DNA of 64,000 bases from Rachicladosporium sp. CCFEE 5018 (GCA_002077045.2 KZ111188.1:105002-169001), one strand, 5' to 3'. Numbered from the stretch's first letter, positions 44,014 through 56,036 are shown. The notes: a model not told the origin generated them from the letters alone. Program-made: numbers and translations.

Positions 44014-45621
44014 ATGGCACCCGTACACCCCCCCGTCCCCAACCCTCCCTCACATATTCTAATCTCAAACCCACAGTACCGCCCCGGCGGCCGTTCCGGT
44101 CGCTCCGGCCGTTCCCAAGCCGACAACGACATCTTCGAAGGCCTGCCCGTCAAACAATGGACAACACTCCCCTCACGCGTCTCCCTCGCGCCTCCGGTCT
44201 CCGAAGCCACCGCGGCCGCAGCGCAGGACAAATGGGCCGATCTGCCCATGCCACGCGATCATCAACTTCTGCTGCCGCATACGCAGGCTTTGCTAAGGAT
44301 CGCGCGGAGTGGGAAATTCGGCGCGAAGCGGAAGGTTCCGGTTGATGTTGACGCTGACGGGGATGAGTATGGCGAGCGTGATGATGTAGCTGTTGTTGAG
44401 GAGGTGGCAGCTAAAGCTGCGGATGTCGAGAGCCGAGGGTTTGTGGCTAAGAAATGGCAGCCTACTCCCGAGGCGAGTTTGGTGCCGGAGCATTTGCACT
44501 GGGAGTTTCTTGCGAAGCGGAGGAAGGGGCTGCCGAGCTTTTATCATGGGCTTGCTACTGAGGTTGCGGCAAATGGGATGCCGCAGATTGCTAAGCGGAA
44601 GACGCGCGTGCAGCGAGTTGTCGATGTCGCGACGGGTGAGAGTGTGATCTATGAGGTTCTGGCACTGGAAGGGCAGGTTCTCGAGAACGAACTCCCACCC
44701 ACCTCCGAGCTAGCCGCCACTCCGATCGCTCCAGGCACAGTGATCGAAGGTCTCGGCACCGCCAACGACGAAGGTCTCATCGTCGTTGTCCCTGTCAATG
44801 CTCCTCTAACCACCCGCCGAATCCGTGCACCACCTAAGAAGAAAGGCGGCCCAGGACGCGGCAAGAAGCGCGTAACTTTCACGAACCCTGATGGCAGTAC
44901 GTATACGACCATTGTGCCTAATGCTACGAAGATTGTCCCGGCAGCCGGGCAGACTGTCAAGCACATTGCTAAAGGGGAGGCTGGCGGTAGGGAGGTTACC
45001 TTGGAGGAGGCGAGAGAGTTGAGTAAGGTGGTTGCTGAGAGTACGGGGGCTGAGGGCGGAGGGATGGAGGTGGTGGAGGGTGGGGAGGGCGAAGGCGATG
45101 GCGAAGGCGAGGGCGATGGAGAGGGAGAGGACGATGGAGATGATGACGGAGACGATGATGAAGAAGACGATGATGACGAGGAGGGCGACGAGGACGATGA
45201 TCGCGAAGAAGGCGAGATCGCCGATCCAAGCGACGTCAAAGCCGAGACCGAGAAGCCGGAAGCGACCACGGACGAAAAGCTACCCGACACAAACATGATT
45301 GAAGAAGACGCCGACGCAGAGATGCAAGACGAGTCAGTTATTGAGCCACCGTTACGCGAAAAATCGAGCTCTCCGGACCTGCCACTCGCACAAACGGCGT
45401 CAAGTCACAGTCGACAGAACTCCACGACCGTCAATCCAGTGGCAGAAGACAATCTGTCTACTGAGCCAGAAGCGGCGATGCCCGATGAAGTCGAAGCGGT
45501 GGACACCCAGCCTGAAGAAGCTGCGCTAGAAGAGAGCGTGACTGAGGCTCCAGCTGCAGATATCTTGGACGATGGTGAGGAGGACTTGCTGGGCAGTCTG
45601 GAGCGGGATCTCGAGGGCTAG
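44014..45621 (+). CDS. Conserved acidic fungal protein, probably nuclear
   Basis: Intronless, 535 aa. The ordered part includes DIFEGLPVKQWTTLPSRVSL, WQPTPEASLVPEHLHWEFL, AKRRKGLPSFYHGLATEV and RVQRVVDVATGESVIYEVLA, then LEGQVLENELP. A basic, glycine-rich patch, PPKKKGGPGRGKKRVTF, looks like a nuclear or nucleic-acid-contacting motif. From about residue 360 it turns into a Gly/Glu/Asp repeat of more than 40 residues (GEGEDDGDDDGDDDEEDDDD) made by GAY/GAR codon repetition, followed by a disordered acidic tail. The pattern is that of a conserved Pezizomycotina nuclear protein, perhaps a chromatin complex subunit, but I cannot name it with confidence. Confidence 0.7.
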   Translation: MAPVHPPVPNPPSHILISNPQYRPGGRSGRSGRSQADNDIFEGLPVKQWTTLPSRVSLAPPVSEATAAAAQDKWADLPMPRDHQLLLPHTQALLRIARSGKFGAKRKVPVDVDADGDEYGERDDVAVVEEVAAKAADVESRGFVAKKWQPTPEASLVPEHLHWEFLAKRRKGLPSFYHGLATEVAANGMPQIAKRKTRVQRVVDVATGESVIYEVLALEGQVLENELPPTSELAATPIAPGTVIEGLGTANDEGLIVVVPVNAPLTTRRIRAPPKKKGGPGRGKKRVTFTNPDGSTYTTIVPNATKIVPAAGQTVKHIAKGEAGGREVTLEEARELSKVVAESTGAEGGGMEVVEGGEGEGDGEGEGDGEGEDDGDDDGDDDEEDDDDEEGDEDDDREEGEIADPSDVKAETEKPEATTDEKLPDTNMIEEDADAEMQDESVIEPPLREKSSSPDLPLAQTASSHSRQNSTTVNPVAEDNLSTEPEAAMPDEVEAVDTQPEEAALEESVTEAPAADILDDGEEDLLGSLERDLEG

Positions 45622-46040
45622 AAGCCCACGAGGAGGTTTGCTGCGCAACGATCCAGACGCGCTGCTGAACTGATTGCGGCGGGCGTTGCTGCTCGGGTTC
45701 GAGGCAATGATTGCGAGGGACTATGTGACATGTGCCTGTAGTATTGGGCGGAAGAGGTGCACATATTGCTGCTGGCTTTATTGATATTGTTCGAGGCCCG
45801 ATGAGAGCCTATACATATTTCCCTCTCGATGGCAGTTTCAGCACAGCTGCTGCGATCTAGCATGAATGGACTTGGTAATGATGAACTATACATCTCGCAA
45901 AGTGAAGCCCGTGCATGAGCTTATGTGTGGCGCTCAGCCACAGTACGCGAAGCTCGAGGCGACCACATACTTCCCATGCGCCAATCTCTCCCACCGCCTC
46001 CCCCAACTACACCTCCCCTCCTCACCTCCACCACCTCAAC

Positions 46041-49000
46041 ATGTCGTACCAACACAACGCTACCCGCAACGTCGACCTTACCAAATCCGAGACCGAGCTC
46101 ACCACAAACATCCGCAAAGCGACCTCAATCGAAGAGTCCGCGCCCAAGCGAAAGCATGTCCGACAATGCATAGTCTACACCTGGGACCACAAGTCCAGCG
46201 CCAGCTTCTGGAACGGCATAAAAGTGCAACCCATCCAAGCCGACGAGATCCAGACCTTCAAAGCCCTCATTACAGTCCACAAAGTGCTGCAAGAAGGCCA
46301 CCCCATAGCCCTGAAAGAAGCGCAGGCAAACGTGTCATGGCTGGAAAGTCTCATGCGCGGGACGAGCGGCGGTGTGATGGGTAGCGACGGAGCGAGGGGC
46401 TATGGCCCGCTGATACAGGAGTACATCTTCTACCTCGTGTCGAAGCTGCAATTCCACCGCAACCACCCGGAGTTCAACGGCACGTTCGAGTACGAGGAGT
46501 ACATTTCGCTGAAGTCTATCAATGACCCGAATGAGGGGTATGAGACAATCAGTGATCTCATGAACTTGCAGGACCAGATTGATAGCTTTCAGAAGCTGAT
46601 ATTTAGTCATTTCCGGAGTGGGACGAACAATGAGTGTAGGATTAGTGCGCTTGTGCCGCTTGTGCAGGAGAGCTATGGGATATACAAGTTTATTACTAGT
46701 ATGCTGCGAGCTATGCATACGACCCTGGGGGATGATGAGGCGTTGAGTCCGTTGAGGGGGAGGTACGATGCGCAGCATTACAGGCTTGTGCGGTTCTATT
46801 ACGAGTGTTCGAATCTGCGGTACTTGACTTCGCTCATCACGGTGCCGAAGCTGCCGCAGGATCCACCGAACTTGCTGTCAGAGGACGAGAATGCGCCTGC
46901 ATTACCTGCGAGGCCGAGGAACGAGCCAGTGACCAAGCCGAGGGACACACCACCGCCGAAGCAGGCCACGGACCCAGAGCCGATCAATGAGTTCTGGAAG
47001 AACGAGCAGGCTCGAGCACAGGATGAGTTCGCGGCGGAGCAGGCGAGGTTACAGGCACAGTGGGAAGAGTCACAGCGGCAACAGCAGCAGCAGGCTCTGC
47101 AAGCACAGCGGGACTTCGAGGAGCAACAACGCTTACAGGCTGAGCAGCAGCGATTGCAGTATGAGCAATTGCAAAGGCAGCAGTACGCCGACCAAACGCA
47201 GGGCAGGATGGCGGAGCTGGAGCGGGAGAATCTCAATGCGAGAGCGCAGTATGAGCGAGATCAGCTGATGCTGGAGCAGTACGATCGGCGAATGAAAGCG
47301 CTGGAGGGTGAGCTTGCACAGCTGAACGCGACGTTCCAGCAACAAGGTTCAAGTAAGGACGAGCAGATCCGGGCGCTGCAGGAGCAGGTCAACACATGGC
47401 GGACGAAGTACGAGGCGCTGGCGAAGCTGTACAGTCAGCTACGGCATGAGCACTTGGAGCTGCTGCAGAAGTTCAAGGGCGTGCAATTGAAGGCTGCAAG
47501 TGCGCAGGAAGCCATCGATCGAAGGGAGAAGTTGGAGCGAGAGCTGAAGACGAAGAATCTGGAGTTGGCGGATATGATTCGCGAGCGGGACCGAGCGCTC
47601 CATGACAAGGATCGAACGACTGGTGGGCATAGAGATGAGGTCGATAAGATCAAGCGCGAGCTGCGGATGGCGCTTGATCGTGCCGACAATCTTGAGCGTG
47701 GCAAGGGCAATGAGCTGAGCGCAATGCTCTCACGACACAACCGCGAAATCGCAGATCTGGAAGAAGCACTCCGAACAAAGACCCGCTCGCTCGACGACGT
47801 GCAAATGCGCCTCGGCGAAGGCTCGTCAGATCTCGAACGACAGCTTCGCGAGAAGGAAGAAGAGCTCGAGATCTACAAGCAAGGCATGGACACAACCCTG
47901 CTCGAGCTCGCCGAGCTCCGAAACGGCAACGGCGAAACAGACAAAGCCATGGACGAGCAGATCGACGTAATGTTGCTGGATAACATCCGCAAAATCACAG
48001 ACATCATCGACTCGGTGCTGCAATCCGGCGTGCAACGCGTGGATGATGCGTTGTACGAGCTGGACAGCAGTATGCAGGCTGGCAACCAGAACGCCAGTGG
48101 TCCGTACGTGCTGTCGCAGATCGAGAAAGCGCAGTCGAGCGCCATGGAATTTAGCACAGCATTCAACAACTTCATCGCCGATGGGCCGAACGCAACACAC
48201 GCTGAAGTCATCAAAGCCGTACATACTTTCTCTGGCGCGATCGCGGATGTGCTGTCGAATACGAAAGGCCTCACGCGTTTCGCAGCAGACGACAAGAAAG
48301 CCGATCAGCTCATTGCTTCCGCGCGGCGCAGTGCGAGTAGTACCGTCGATTTCTTCCGCGGCATCATGTCCTTCCGGCTCGTGGACTTGGAAGACCTGCA
48401 AAAGACTGACGTGGTGATAAACAAGAACAACGACGTCCAAATCGCGCTGAACAACCTTTCCAAGCTCGCGGACGCTATTGCGCCGAAGACGAAAGTCAAC
48501 ACCAATTCTGGTAACCTTGAAGAGCTCGTTGATCGCGAGATGACGAACGCTGCGAAAGCGATCGAAGATGCTACAGAGCGGCTGACGAAGCTGATGAATA
48601 AGAAGCGCGATCAGTATAGCTCGTACGAACTCAAGGTCCATGACGCTATTCTCGAAGCCGCTATTTCAGTCACGGGCGCTATTGCGCAGTTGATCAAGGC
48701 TGCTACGGCTTCGCAGCAGGAGATTGTGGCGCAGGGACGGGGCAACAGTATGAGCAAAACGGCGTTTTACAAGAAGAATAATCGATGGACTGAGGGGTTG
48801 ATTTCGGCTGCTAAAGCTGTGGCGAGGAGTACGAACACGCTCATTGAAACCGCTGACGGCGTGATCTCTGGTCGCAATAGCCCGGAGCAGCTCATTGTCG
48901 CTTCGAACGACGTGGCAGCCAGCACTGCCCAGCTTGTCGCCGCGTCCAGAGTAAAGGCTAGCTTCATGTCCAAAACCCAAGAGCGACTTGAGGAGGCTTC

Positions 49001-49294
49001 CAAGGCAGTCACCGGAGCTTGCAGAGGTCTTGTTCGGCAGGTGCAGAGCATCATTGAGGAGAAGAGGAAGAGGGAGGATGGCGAGGAGGTCGACTATGGA
49101 GCGTTGGGTGGGCATGAGTTCAAGGTTCGGCAGATGGAGCAGCAGGTACGTGTATCCTCTGGAACGGGGATGGGTGGGGAGAATTGTGCTAACGTGTACA
49201 ACAGGTCGAGATCTTGCAGCTTGAGAATGCGCTTTCGAGTGCGCGGCATAAGCTGGGTGAGATGCGGAAGATCTCGTATCAGGAAGAGGACTAG
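46041..49294 (+). CDS. SLA2: Endocytic adaptor Sla2/End4 (HIP1R homolog)
   Basis: Exons 46041-49145 and 49205-49294 give 1064 aa. Residues about 5-275 are the ANTH domain: NVDLTKSETELTTNIRKATS, HVRQCIVYTWDHKSSASFW, ALITVHKVLQEGHPIALKEA. A Pro-rich linker leads to a Gln-rich coiled coil of about 300 residues. The C-terminal third is the talin-type I/LWEQ (THATCH) actin-binding module, with AVARSTNTLIETADGVISG, NDVAASTAQLVAASRVKA and a final KISYQEED. Sla2 links clathrin-coated pit membranes (PI(4,5)P2) to actin and is required for polarised growth. The ATG at 46041 was chosen because homologs start close to this point; the frame is open further upstream. The last short exon follows a GTACGT...CAACAG intron. 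Confidence 0.95.
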
Positions 49295-49563
49295 GTCGAG
49301 ACAGTGATCCTGGTCGGTCGACTATCACTGCCGTGTACATACAAGGTCAATGCAGCATTGCTCGTCGGCTGTGCAGCTTTCGCGTCGAGTCGCGGTTGAG
49401 TGATCGAATGCATTGCGATCAAGGCAAGCGTCACGCAGCATCAATAATCAGATGAGCTTCATGCACTCGACGTCAGGTAGCGAGCTGCCCTTCGCCTCAT
49501 GGCTTCCGAGAGACTCGATGCCATGCATATACAAGCCAGAGATTTCGGCGACTGTGCTAAAGC

Positions 49564-50361
49564 TCAGATATAAGGCGATTCACGGTGCCGATGGTGAGCC
49601 TGCGGAAGGTACGAATCATCCGAGTCATCCGATCGATCACGGTCCGCCGCATACTGATCGCGACATGCCTGCGCTGCCCGCTCCCAGTTGAATGTCTCCC
49701 TTTGCGATTGTCGTGTGGACGGATCAGAGCTGACTTTCCCTCCTCTACTCTCCGTATCCGCCTCAAAGTGTTGGCTGCGTCTGCAGTTAAGCCAGCTTCG
49801 CTTCTGATAGCGATCTTCTTCCATTACTTCCATGCTAGCCAGTGCGAAGTCAAAGAGGAATTCCGGATGCATGCTGATATCGTAGCGGGTGAACCAGCCT
49901 GGATGCCCGAACGCGACCGTGCTGTCCACGAGTACTTTGCGGAGCACAGAGTTGGTGGATGTGTGGTCGTAGGCCATGCTGATATCACTTTGTGTCGGCG
50001 CTAAGTTGATTCTCAGGTCTAGAGGACTGGCTTCGTCCCAACTATCGTGCAGCTGTAGGATCATGTAGTTGCGGTACTTCACGTCTTCAAGCCGATCTCC
50101 GAGCAGGAAGGCTTCGATGGCCCTGGTTGTCACGGATTTGCCATCCAAAATGTCTTACTCGAAATCGATGTCTTTTGTGTAGATCCACTCAATGTACAGT
50201 CTAAATGCTGCTGGCTCCTCATCTACAAGTCTGACGATGCGGTCCCCACTCCCAGCCCACCGCTCGGAGCACGCAGCTCGGAAGAACTTCGAAGTCTTGC
50301 AGATCAGGTCCTCGTGGACCTTGCATGGCACTTCCGAGGGACCTACTAGGACCGCGACCAT
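49564..50361 (-). pseudogene. BTB/POZ protein of a second subfamily, interrupted by a stop
   Basis: The BTB start is clear: VLVGPSEVPCKVHEDLICKT, SKFFRAACSERW, then IVRLVDEEPAAFRLYIEWIY. Right after TKDIDFE an in-frame TAA stands at 50157-50155, and the same frame continues as DILDGKSVTTRAIEAFLLGD and RLEDVKYRNYMILQLHD, the expected post-BTB region, to a stop at 49564. The stop could be avoided if GTAAGA...ACCAG were removed as an intron, which keeps the frame, but that intron would have only 36 nt, shorter than any other here. So the gene is either broken or uses a very small intron. It is not close in sequence to the cluster at 0-10 kb. Upstream coding sequence to about 50470 is open. Confidence 0.55.
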
Positions 50362-51134
50362 CGTGTTCCAGTCATGCCTGGCGCAACGTCAGCCACGTCA
50401 GGTCAGCTCTATGTTGAAATGTACCGCGAACGCTTGGGTTGTTCACCAACTTCGTCTCCGTCACTGACATCTCGGGCGCGCTTTTGACGCACTATGCTTC
50501 CTTTCGTAGCCCACGGCAATGAAGCGCCACGCACTCGTGAGCGTGGCATCGCGAATGCTGTCGTCAGATTCGACGCATCCGGTGCAAAACCTTGACGACT
50601 TCGAGCTTCTGTGCATGTGGTGACTGGGGATGGCAAACGCGAAGGACGCGCCGCCAGCACGGGCCAGCACACGAATCATCGTTCCAGATTGGGTTCAGAG
50701 TTGTGGTTTCATGAGATCTGCCATAGATCAGAGTCTTCACGGGTCACTTGCGCCTTGGCCTAACGACGCAGCTGAGACTACAGCGCCATTGACAAGTCAT
50801 AGATGATGCCAGAGCTCGTACTGGCTCAACGATTAAGGCGTCAACGACGGCAGTACAGTGTAGTGAACCGAAGTGAAGTCGCGATGACCACCCGCCAAGC
50901 CGGCCTTATCCGACGGATCTTGCCGCCGCTGAGCCCCGCCACGCCTGCGCTGCTAATCTCGACTTCGCAGCCTTACTTGACGTCTTCACATACACGACAC
51001 ACACAAAGACACCAATACCTCGAACAATCTCCACTCCACGCATATCCACTCTTACTACCCAGACCCGAATCCAGGGAATCATTCAACCGAACTTTTCTAC
51101 TCAGCAGTACAAGAGACAGCAACGCGCGTCTTAT

Positions 51135-51756
51135 ATGTCCGCTACAATCGAAAACCTCAAGTCCTTCGGTGAGTTCAAGACTGATGGCTTGGCGCCACTA
51201 CTGGAGACCTGCATTTGGAGGCTGTATACTCGCGCGATGCGGCGGCGAAGATGAAGCTTTGCACTCTTACCGTCAAGATCGCTCATTCCACGTTGAGAGG
51301 GGGTTTCCAGGTGTTGCGATAAAGCGCCACCTTAACCAATCACACTCACTGACATGAATCTTTAACAGACCCGTTCGCCGAAGCGGATGAAGACACCGGC
51401 GAGACTAAGCAGTCTCAAAACTACATCCACATACGCATCCAACGTACGTTCGCTGCCATCCCTGGCCCCCCATTATTCCCAACGCATCAAACCCATACTG
51501 ACTCCTTTCAACAGAGCGCAACGGTCGTAAGACTCTAACCACAGTCCAAGGCCTGCCGAAGAAATTCGACCAGAAGAAGATCCTCAAGGTGATCAAGAAG
51601 AAGTTCGCTTGCAATGGCACCATCGTAGCGGACTCTGAGATGGGTGAAGTCATCCAGTTGCAGGGCGATCAGCGCAAGGATGTGCAGGAATTCTTGACGG
51701 ATAAGAAGGAGGGGTTGGGCCTTGAGGGGACTCAGGTCAAGGTGCATGGTTTCTAA
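51135..51756 (+). CDS. SUI1: Translation initiation factor eIF1
   Basis: Three exons (51135-51168, 51369-51443, 51515-51756) give 116 aa: MSATIENLKSFDPFAEAD, then YIHIRIQQRNGRKTLTTVQG, LPKKFDQKKILKVIKKKFAC and NGTIVADSEMGEVIQLQGDQ, ending LEGTQVKVHGF. This is near-invariant eIF1. It binds the 40S subunit near the P site and enforces start-codon selection. The first intron (200 nt) is longer than average. The AUG context is tat-ATG-t with T at -3, which is poor; eIF1 genes are known for a weak start context used for autoregulation. Confidence 0.97.
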
Positions 51757-52187
51757 GAAGCTGTGTGTACCGCTCACTCGCTTCGCGGGTTCGCTGGCTG
51801 GCTGGACAAAACAGCTTTCGGCTGCGGTGCGATCAGGCGCCTAGCTGAGCAGGGTCAGCGCGAGATGGTGAAGCCTGGGAAGCGTCATGCTATTGATCTG
51901 ATAACAGTCGAGGCATGGGACGGACCTACGATCACAGAATGAGCATAGCAGACGGGGGCCAGTTTTGGAGTGTAGCTTTACTATTGCAAGCAAGATCATT
52001 GAAGATGGTTGCATTGCGCTCTGTGATCCGCAACTTTTCACCCTCTGCTGAGATCCTACATCCTCGACCGTCTTATGATGGAAGCACAAGGTGTGTCCGC
52101 ATTGACCGGCACTGCTAATGTACACTTCTATGCTTTTCGCTACATGTTATGCTACAGCCACGAATCCTCTCGCTCATCTCACCTCCT

Positions 52188-53246
52188 TCAACCCGTCAAC
52201 GCCCCCTGAGCCGCACTCTTCATCTTCCTCGCGTCCTCCCTCTTCAACCTCGCCAGAGTCATCTCGTCCGCAAAACCCCAAAGTCCCCACTCCCCCGCCC
52301 TAGCCTTTCGCCAAACCTTCTGCAGCACAACATACTCCACCACCTCCTTCACCTCCGGCTTGCCCAGCACAGCAACCTCCTCCACCATCTTCCCGCCCGC
52401 CCCTCTCTTCGCAGTCTTTTTCAAGTTCTGCAGAATCTGCCGCGTATGGAGCCGCACGACAGCTTGCAGATTCCAGTTGTCGCGCTGCGCGGTTTTGTCG
52501 GAGGAGCTGGAGGGGAGGAGGATGGGTTTGTACGAAACTAGCTTCGGGGATCTTAGGGTCGCGAGCAGGTGCCAGGACGTGATTGTATTTGGTTCACGAG
52601 TTGCGAGGCGGGATTTCAGGGATGAGAAAATACCCTGGGAGAGGCTGGATTGAATGGGCGTGAGATCGCCGGCCGCGAAGGCTGTGAGGGTGCGAGTGTG
52701 GAGGTCTTGGGCTAGGGCTGGGATGCGAGATAGGTGGAGGCGAGGCCGGGGCTTTCGGGTCATGAATCGGAGTTGATATGTGCTGGTGGGGATTGTCAGT
52801 CGCTGATGCCGCATGCTGCTTGTGCGTGTAGTGTGGGGGAGTACTCACGCGATCCATTCCCAGAACCGAGTATATAGCCATCTCTTCCGGATCGTCCAAT
52901 TGTAACGCTCACGTGGGTTCCGCGGTAGAATGAAGGTGTCCGGGAGAAGGCCAATGTCATTTGGAAATTGGCCACTTTGTAGCATGGTTTGCTCTTGTTC
53001 CTTGCGGGCGCGTGACATGGACTGCTGGGCAGGTTGCTTCATGGAGGGCTTGACCAGTGTTTGGGCGCTCTTGCGGCGACATGCTGACGACGAGAAGCCG
53101 GACGAGGCAGAAGGTATGCGCCGTGGACGGTGGTGGAGGGGGTCATAGGTGGAGGTACTCTCGGCAAAGCGGTGGAGGCATTGCGGTCGCTCGAGCTGCG
53201 AATGGCGCGACGAAAGCCTCAAGGGCAATGTGATGGAGCGAGACAT
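52188..53246 (-). CDS. Mitochondrial ribosome-associated protein, Mba1/mL45 family
   Basis: Exons 53246-52849 and 52782-52188 give 330 aa. The N-terminal 70 residues are rich in Arg and Ser and lack acidic residues for long stretches, as in a mitochondrial presequence. The conserved block is MLQSGQFPNDIGLLPDTFIL, PRNPRERYNWTIRKRWLYTR, continued after the splice as FMTRKPRPRLHLSRIPALAQ. The rest follows the Tim44-like fold with strands near NWNLQAVVRLHTRQILQNL and VVEYVVLQKVWRKARAGEW. The family anchors translating mitoribosomes at the inner membrane (Mba1) or is part of the large subunit (mL45). Divergent from the glycosyltransferase gene at 53607. Confidence 0.85.
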
Positions 53247-53606
53247 CCTCCTCTAAAGATTTGCAGTGTGTGCAAGATGTAAATGTACATAGTCTTAAAA
53301 GACATGGTCGATCTTCAACTTTCCCTCGGAGGTTCCCGATCGGGAATGCATCTGGGCCATGGCGTTTCGCGCGTACGTAAGTACCTATGGAATCTCATCT
53401 TCCATAGTCAGACTAGAGCAAGTCATATCCTTGATTGAGAGCGCGCGCGGCCGGTGTAAGTACGCATTCTGCCCTCTCCAACTTCCTCCTTCATCCAGAG
53501 ATTTTGTCCACGAGAGCTCGATACCGTTGATCCACTGTCTCGCCAACTCGATGGAGCCAAGGACACTCGTATCCACTCAATTGCTTGATCATTCGGTCTC
53601 TGAGTG

Positions 53607-54940
53607 ATGTACCCGCGTTACAAATATCGCCGGCGAACGCAGCTCAAACGTCTTGCTTGGATTGTTCTGGTTCTTGCCACTCTCTGGACAGCCGTGGAGG
53701 TGTTCTTCGTCCGCAAGGCTCTCGATCATCGTGCGGAAACACCTATCGAACTCTCGAGCCAACGCATCTTCATCACTGCACTGCATTGGAACAACGAGCC
53801 CATCCTCCGGACTCACTGGAACAAAGCGATCTACGAACTCGTGCAAGTCGTTGGCAAAGATCGGGTCTTCGTGTCTCTCCAGGAAGGTGGAAGCTTTGTC
53901 GACGACACGAAGGGAGCCTTGAGGGAGCTGGACTTCTATCTTGGTGAAATTGGCATCAGACGAAAGGTCGTCATCGATGATGTGCTACATACAGATATCC
54001 TGGACCATCGACCAGAGGACGTGGAGCCAGGATGGATCAAGGCCGAGAACGGGACTTTGCAGCTGAGACGGATTCCGTTCCTTGCGAAGCTGCGCAATCA
54101 GGCTCTCGAGCCGTTGTATGAGTTGCTCGAGAAGGGGGAGACGTTTACTAAGATCCTGTTTCTTAACGATGTGGCTTTCAATGTGCGTCTCGCCTTGCCC
54201 TTTCCATATCTCTTCTTGTCACTCATAAAAATCAGACATCGCAAATAAAAGCTCTGCTCAATACGAATGGCGGACAATATGCTGCAGCGTGTGCGCTGGA
54301 CTTCGCGAAGCCGCCGGCATTCTACGACACTTTTGCGCTGCGCGACTCCGAGGGACATGAAGCTATGATGAGTAGGTGGCCGTACTTTCGCGGGCGAGAG
54401 TCGAGACAGGCGATGAAGAAGAACCAGCCCATACCTGTCAAGAGCTGCTGGAATGGTGCAGGTACGGGAAAAGGTCCATGCTATATTTGATGACCATACT
54501 GACAATTTACAACAGTGCTAATGGACGCCGCACCATTCTATACCGCTGTTGACAGATTCGCCTTCCGTGGTATCTCCGACGATCTGAGTCTACATCATGT
54601 CGAGGGCTCCGAATGCTGTCTCATACACGCCGATAACCCACTTTCGCAGAGTCGAGGCGTCTTCCTCAACCCAGCAGTGAGGGTCGGCTACAACGCTTCA
54701 GCGTACGGCATCGTCAATCCACCTGGTAGTGCGCCATGGCTCAATGTCGTCGATATCGTGCGAGGATCATGGGAGAACCGGATCAGGCGCTGGTTCTGGA
54801 CGGACTACTTCGTGCGGTCGAAGATTGCTGGTAGGCTACAGAAGTGGGCCAGTGACGGTAGGAGACGTAGTGAGGCCGGCGCTGACTGTCTGATCGATGA
54901 GACTCAGGTCGTCAGCTGGAATGGGTGGGCTCATCTCTGA
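53607..54940 (+). CDS. CAP59/CMT1-type mannosyltransferase-like protein
   Basis: Exons 53607-54182, 54236-54461 and 54516-54940 give 408 aa. A basic N-terminus (YPRYKYRRRTQLKR) and one membrane helix (LAWIVLVLATLWTAVEVFFV) make a type II Golgi topology. The lumenal domain has family blocks: IFITALHWNNEPILRTHW, FVSLQEGGSFVDDTKGALRE, LDFYLGEIGIRRKVVIDD, IPFLAKLRNQALEPL, ILFLNDVAFN, YAAACALDFAKPPAFYDTFA, then VKSCWNG and VFLNPAVRVGYN. LFLNDV probably corresponds to the metal-binding site. In Cryptococcus this family builds capsule and makes alpha-1,3-mannosyl links; in moulds the acceptor is unknown. The start is the ATG directly before the basic tail. Confidence 0.88.
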
Positions 54941-55102
54941 ACCAGAGCCGAGGCTCCATGTACGCGCTGTATCTGGCCACGTCGACTGTCACTGAGGGCA
55001 AGAGTATATACTACTTTTCGACCGCCATACGTCCGGGCGAATGCACAGCGTCATCGTGCAATGTCGAACGTCAATCTTCCGTTCTCACACACAAAGCATC
55101 GT

Positions 55103-55617
55103 TCATGCCACGGCGCCCTGCTGCTTCGTGCCACAGTCTGCGCTTTGCCCTGTACCTTCACCAAGCGCCTTGGTGAGCTTCGCGGATACAATCAGCACTG
55201 CGGCGTTGGCATTGCGGAAGCGACGTTGCTCTTGCGGCTTCCCGGCGTAACCTTCAATGAAGGTCTGCACAACCTCAGCAATAGCGCGAGTAATCTTCAT
55301 GCCGTTAAGAAAGTGCTTGGCTATCTTCTCGATCTTCTCACGATCCTCGGTCGTTTCTATATCGTCGGGCAGCTTGATCATGTCAGTAGGATACGCACTG
55401 CTGTCGATGCAGTCCTAGTTACCTTGTTGCGCATAGCTGCGGAGACGACTGCCTCATGCTGGAGGAAGAAGCGCCACTTCTCGCCGTTCAGGACTGCGCG
55501 CATCGCGATTTCTCCGCTCGCCATAATGGGGGACATCTTCGCTTCGACGCCAGCTGTGTGGTCTTTGATCTCTTGAATGTGTTCCAGTGTGAGTGGGATT
55601 GGCTCGTACTTCGCCAT
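55103..55617 (-). CDS. Family A copy 5 (small helical protein)
   Basis: Exons 55617-55423 and 55372-55103 give about 154 aa. The central motif is LNGEKWRFFLQHEAVVSAAM, then RNK, directly followed by a GTAACT donor in phase 0. The acceptor is least certain: CTACTGACATGATCAAG fits the branch distance and keeps the frame of LPDDIETTEDREKIEKIAKH. Exon 2 continues FLNGMKITRAIAEVVQTFI and ends with a helix (RNANAAVLIVSAKLTKALGE) that takes the place of the EIVALTADL helix. A GTGAGT...TTTGAG leader intron ends two bases before the ATG. No known domain. First of four head-to-tail copies; it converges with the glycosyltransferase gene. Confidence 0.6.
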
Positions 55618-56036
55618 TACTCAAATGGAAATTAGTGTGGTTTGCTAAGGTGGATTGCAAGCAGGTTACTCACTTCTGGTCGGTACTCTTCGCGTGTATG
55701 AGCTTCACTGGAGGTGACTGGTGGGAGCGACGAAGCGTGGAATTACTAAACCAGTCAGTCAAGTATCGTAGGCGACCAGGGCTAGGAGCTCTGCTGGTAT
55801 AACTTACTTTCTGAAGCTGATCGATGTGCAATATAATGCTGAGAACTTCACTGCCGTGAGTGAAGAAGTGAGGGTGCAAATGAAGTCAGAAAGCGAAGGA
55901 GTATGAGCACGGACAATCCACGAGTTTTACCCTGCCACGAACGGAAGGAACCACCCTGAGTCGTGCTGATGTGGTGTACAATGGCAGTCGTACACCCCAA
56001 CGACTAGAGTCTACATGCGCCGTTCTTTCGCCCACT

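Noticed and set aside
44996..45298. Long open frames opposite and alongside the acidic repeat of the gene at 44014
   Set aside because: They are products of the GAY/GAR codon repetition in the real gene and consist of Ser or Arg/His runs.
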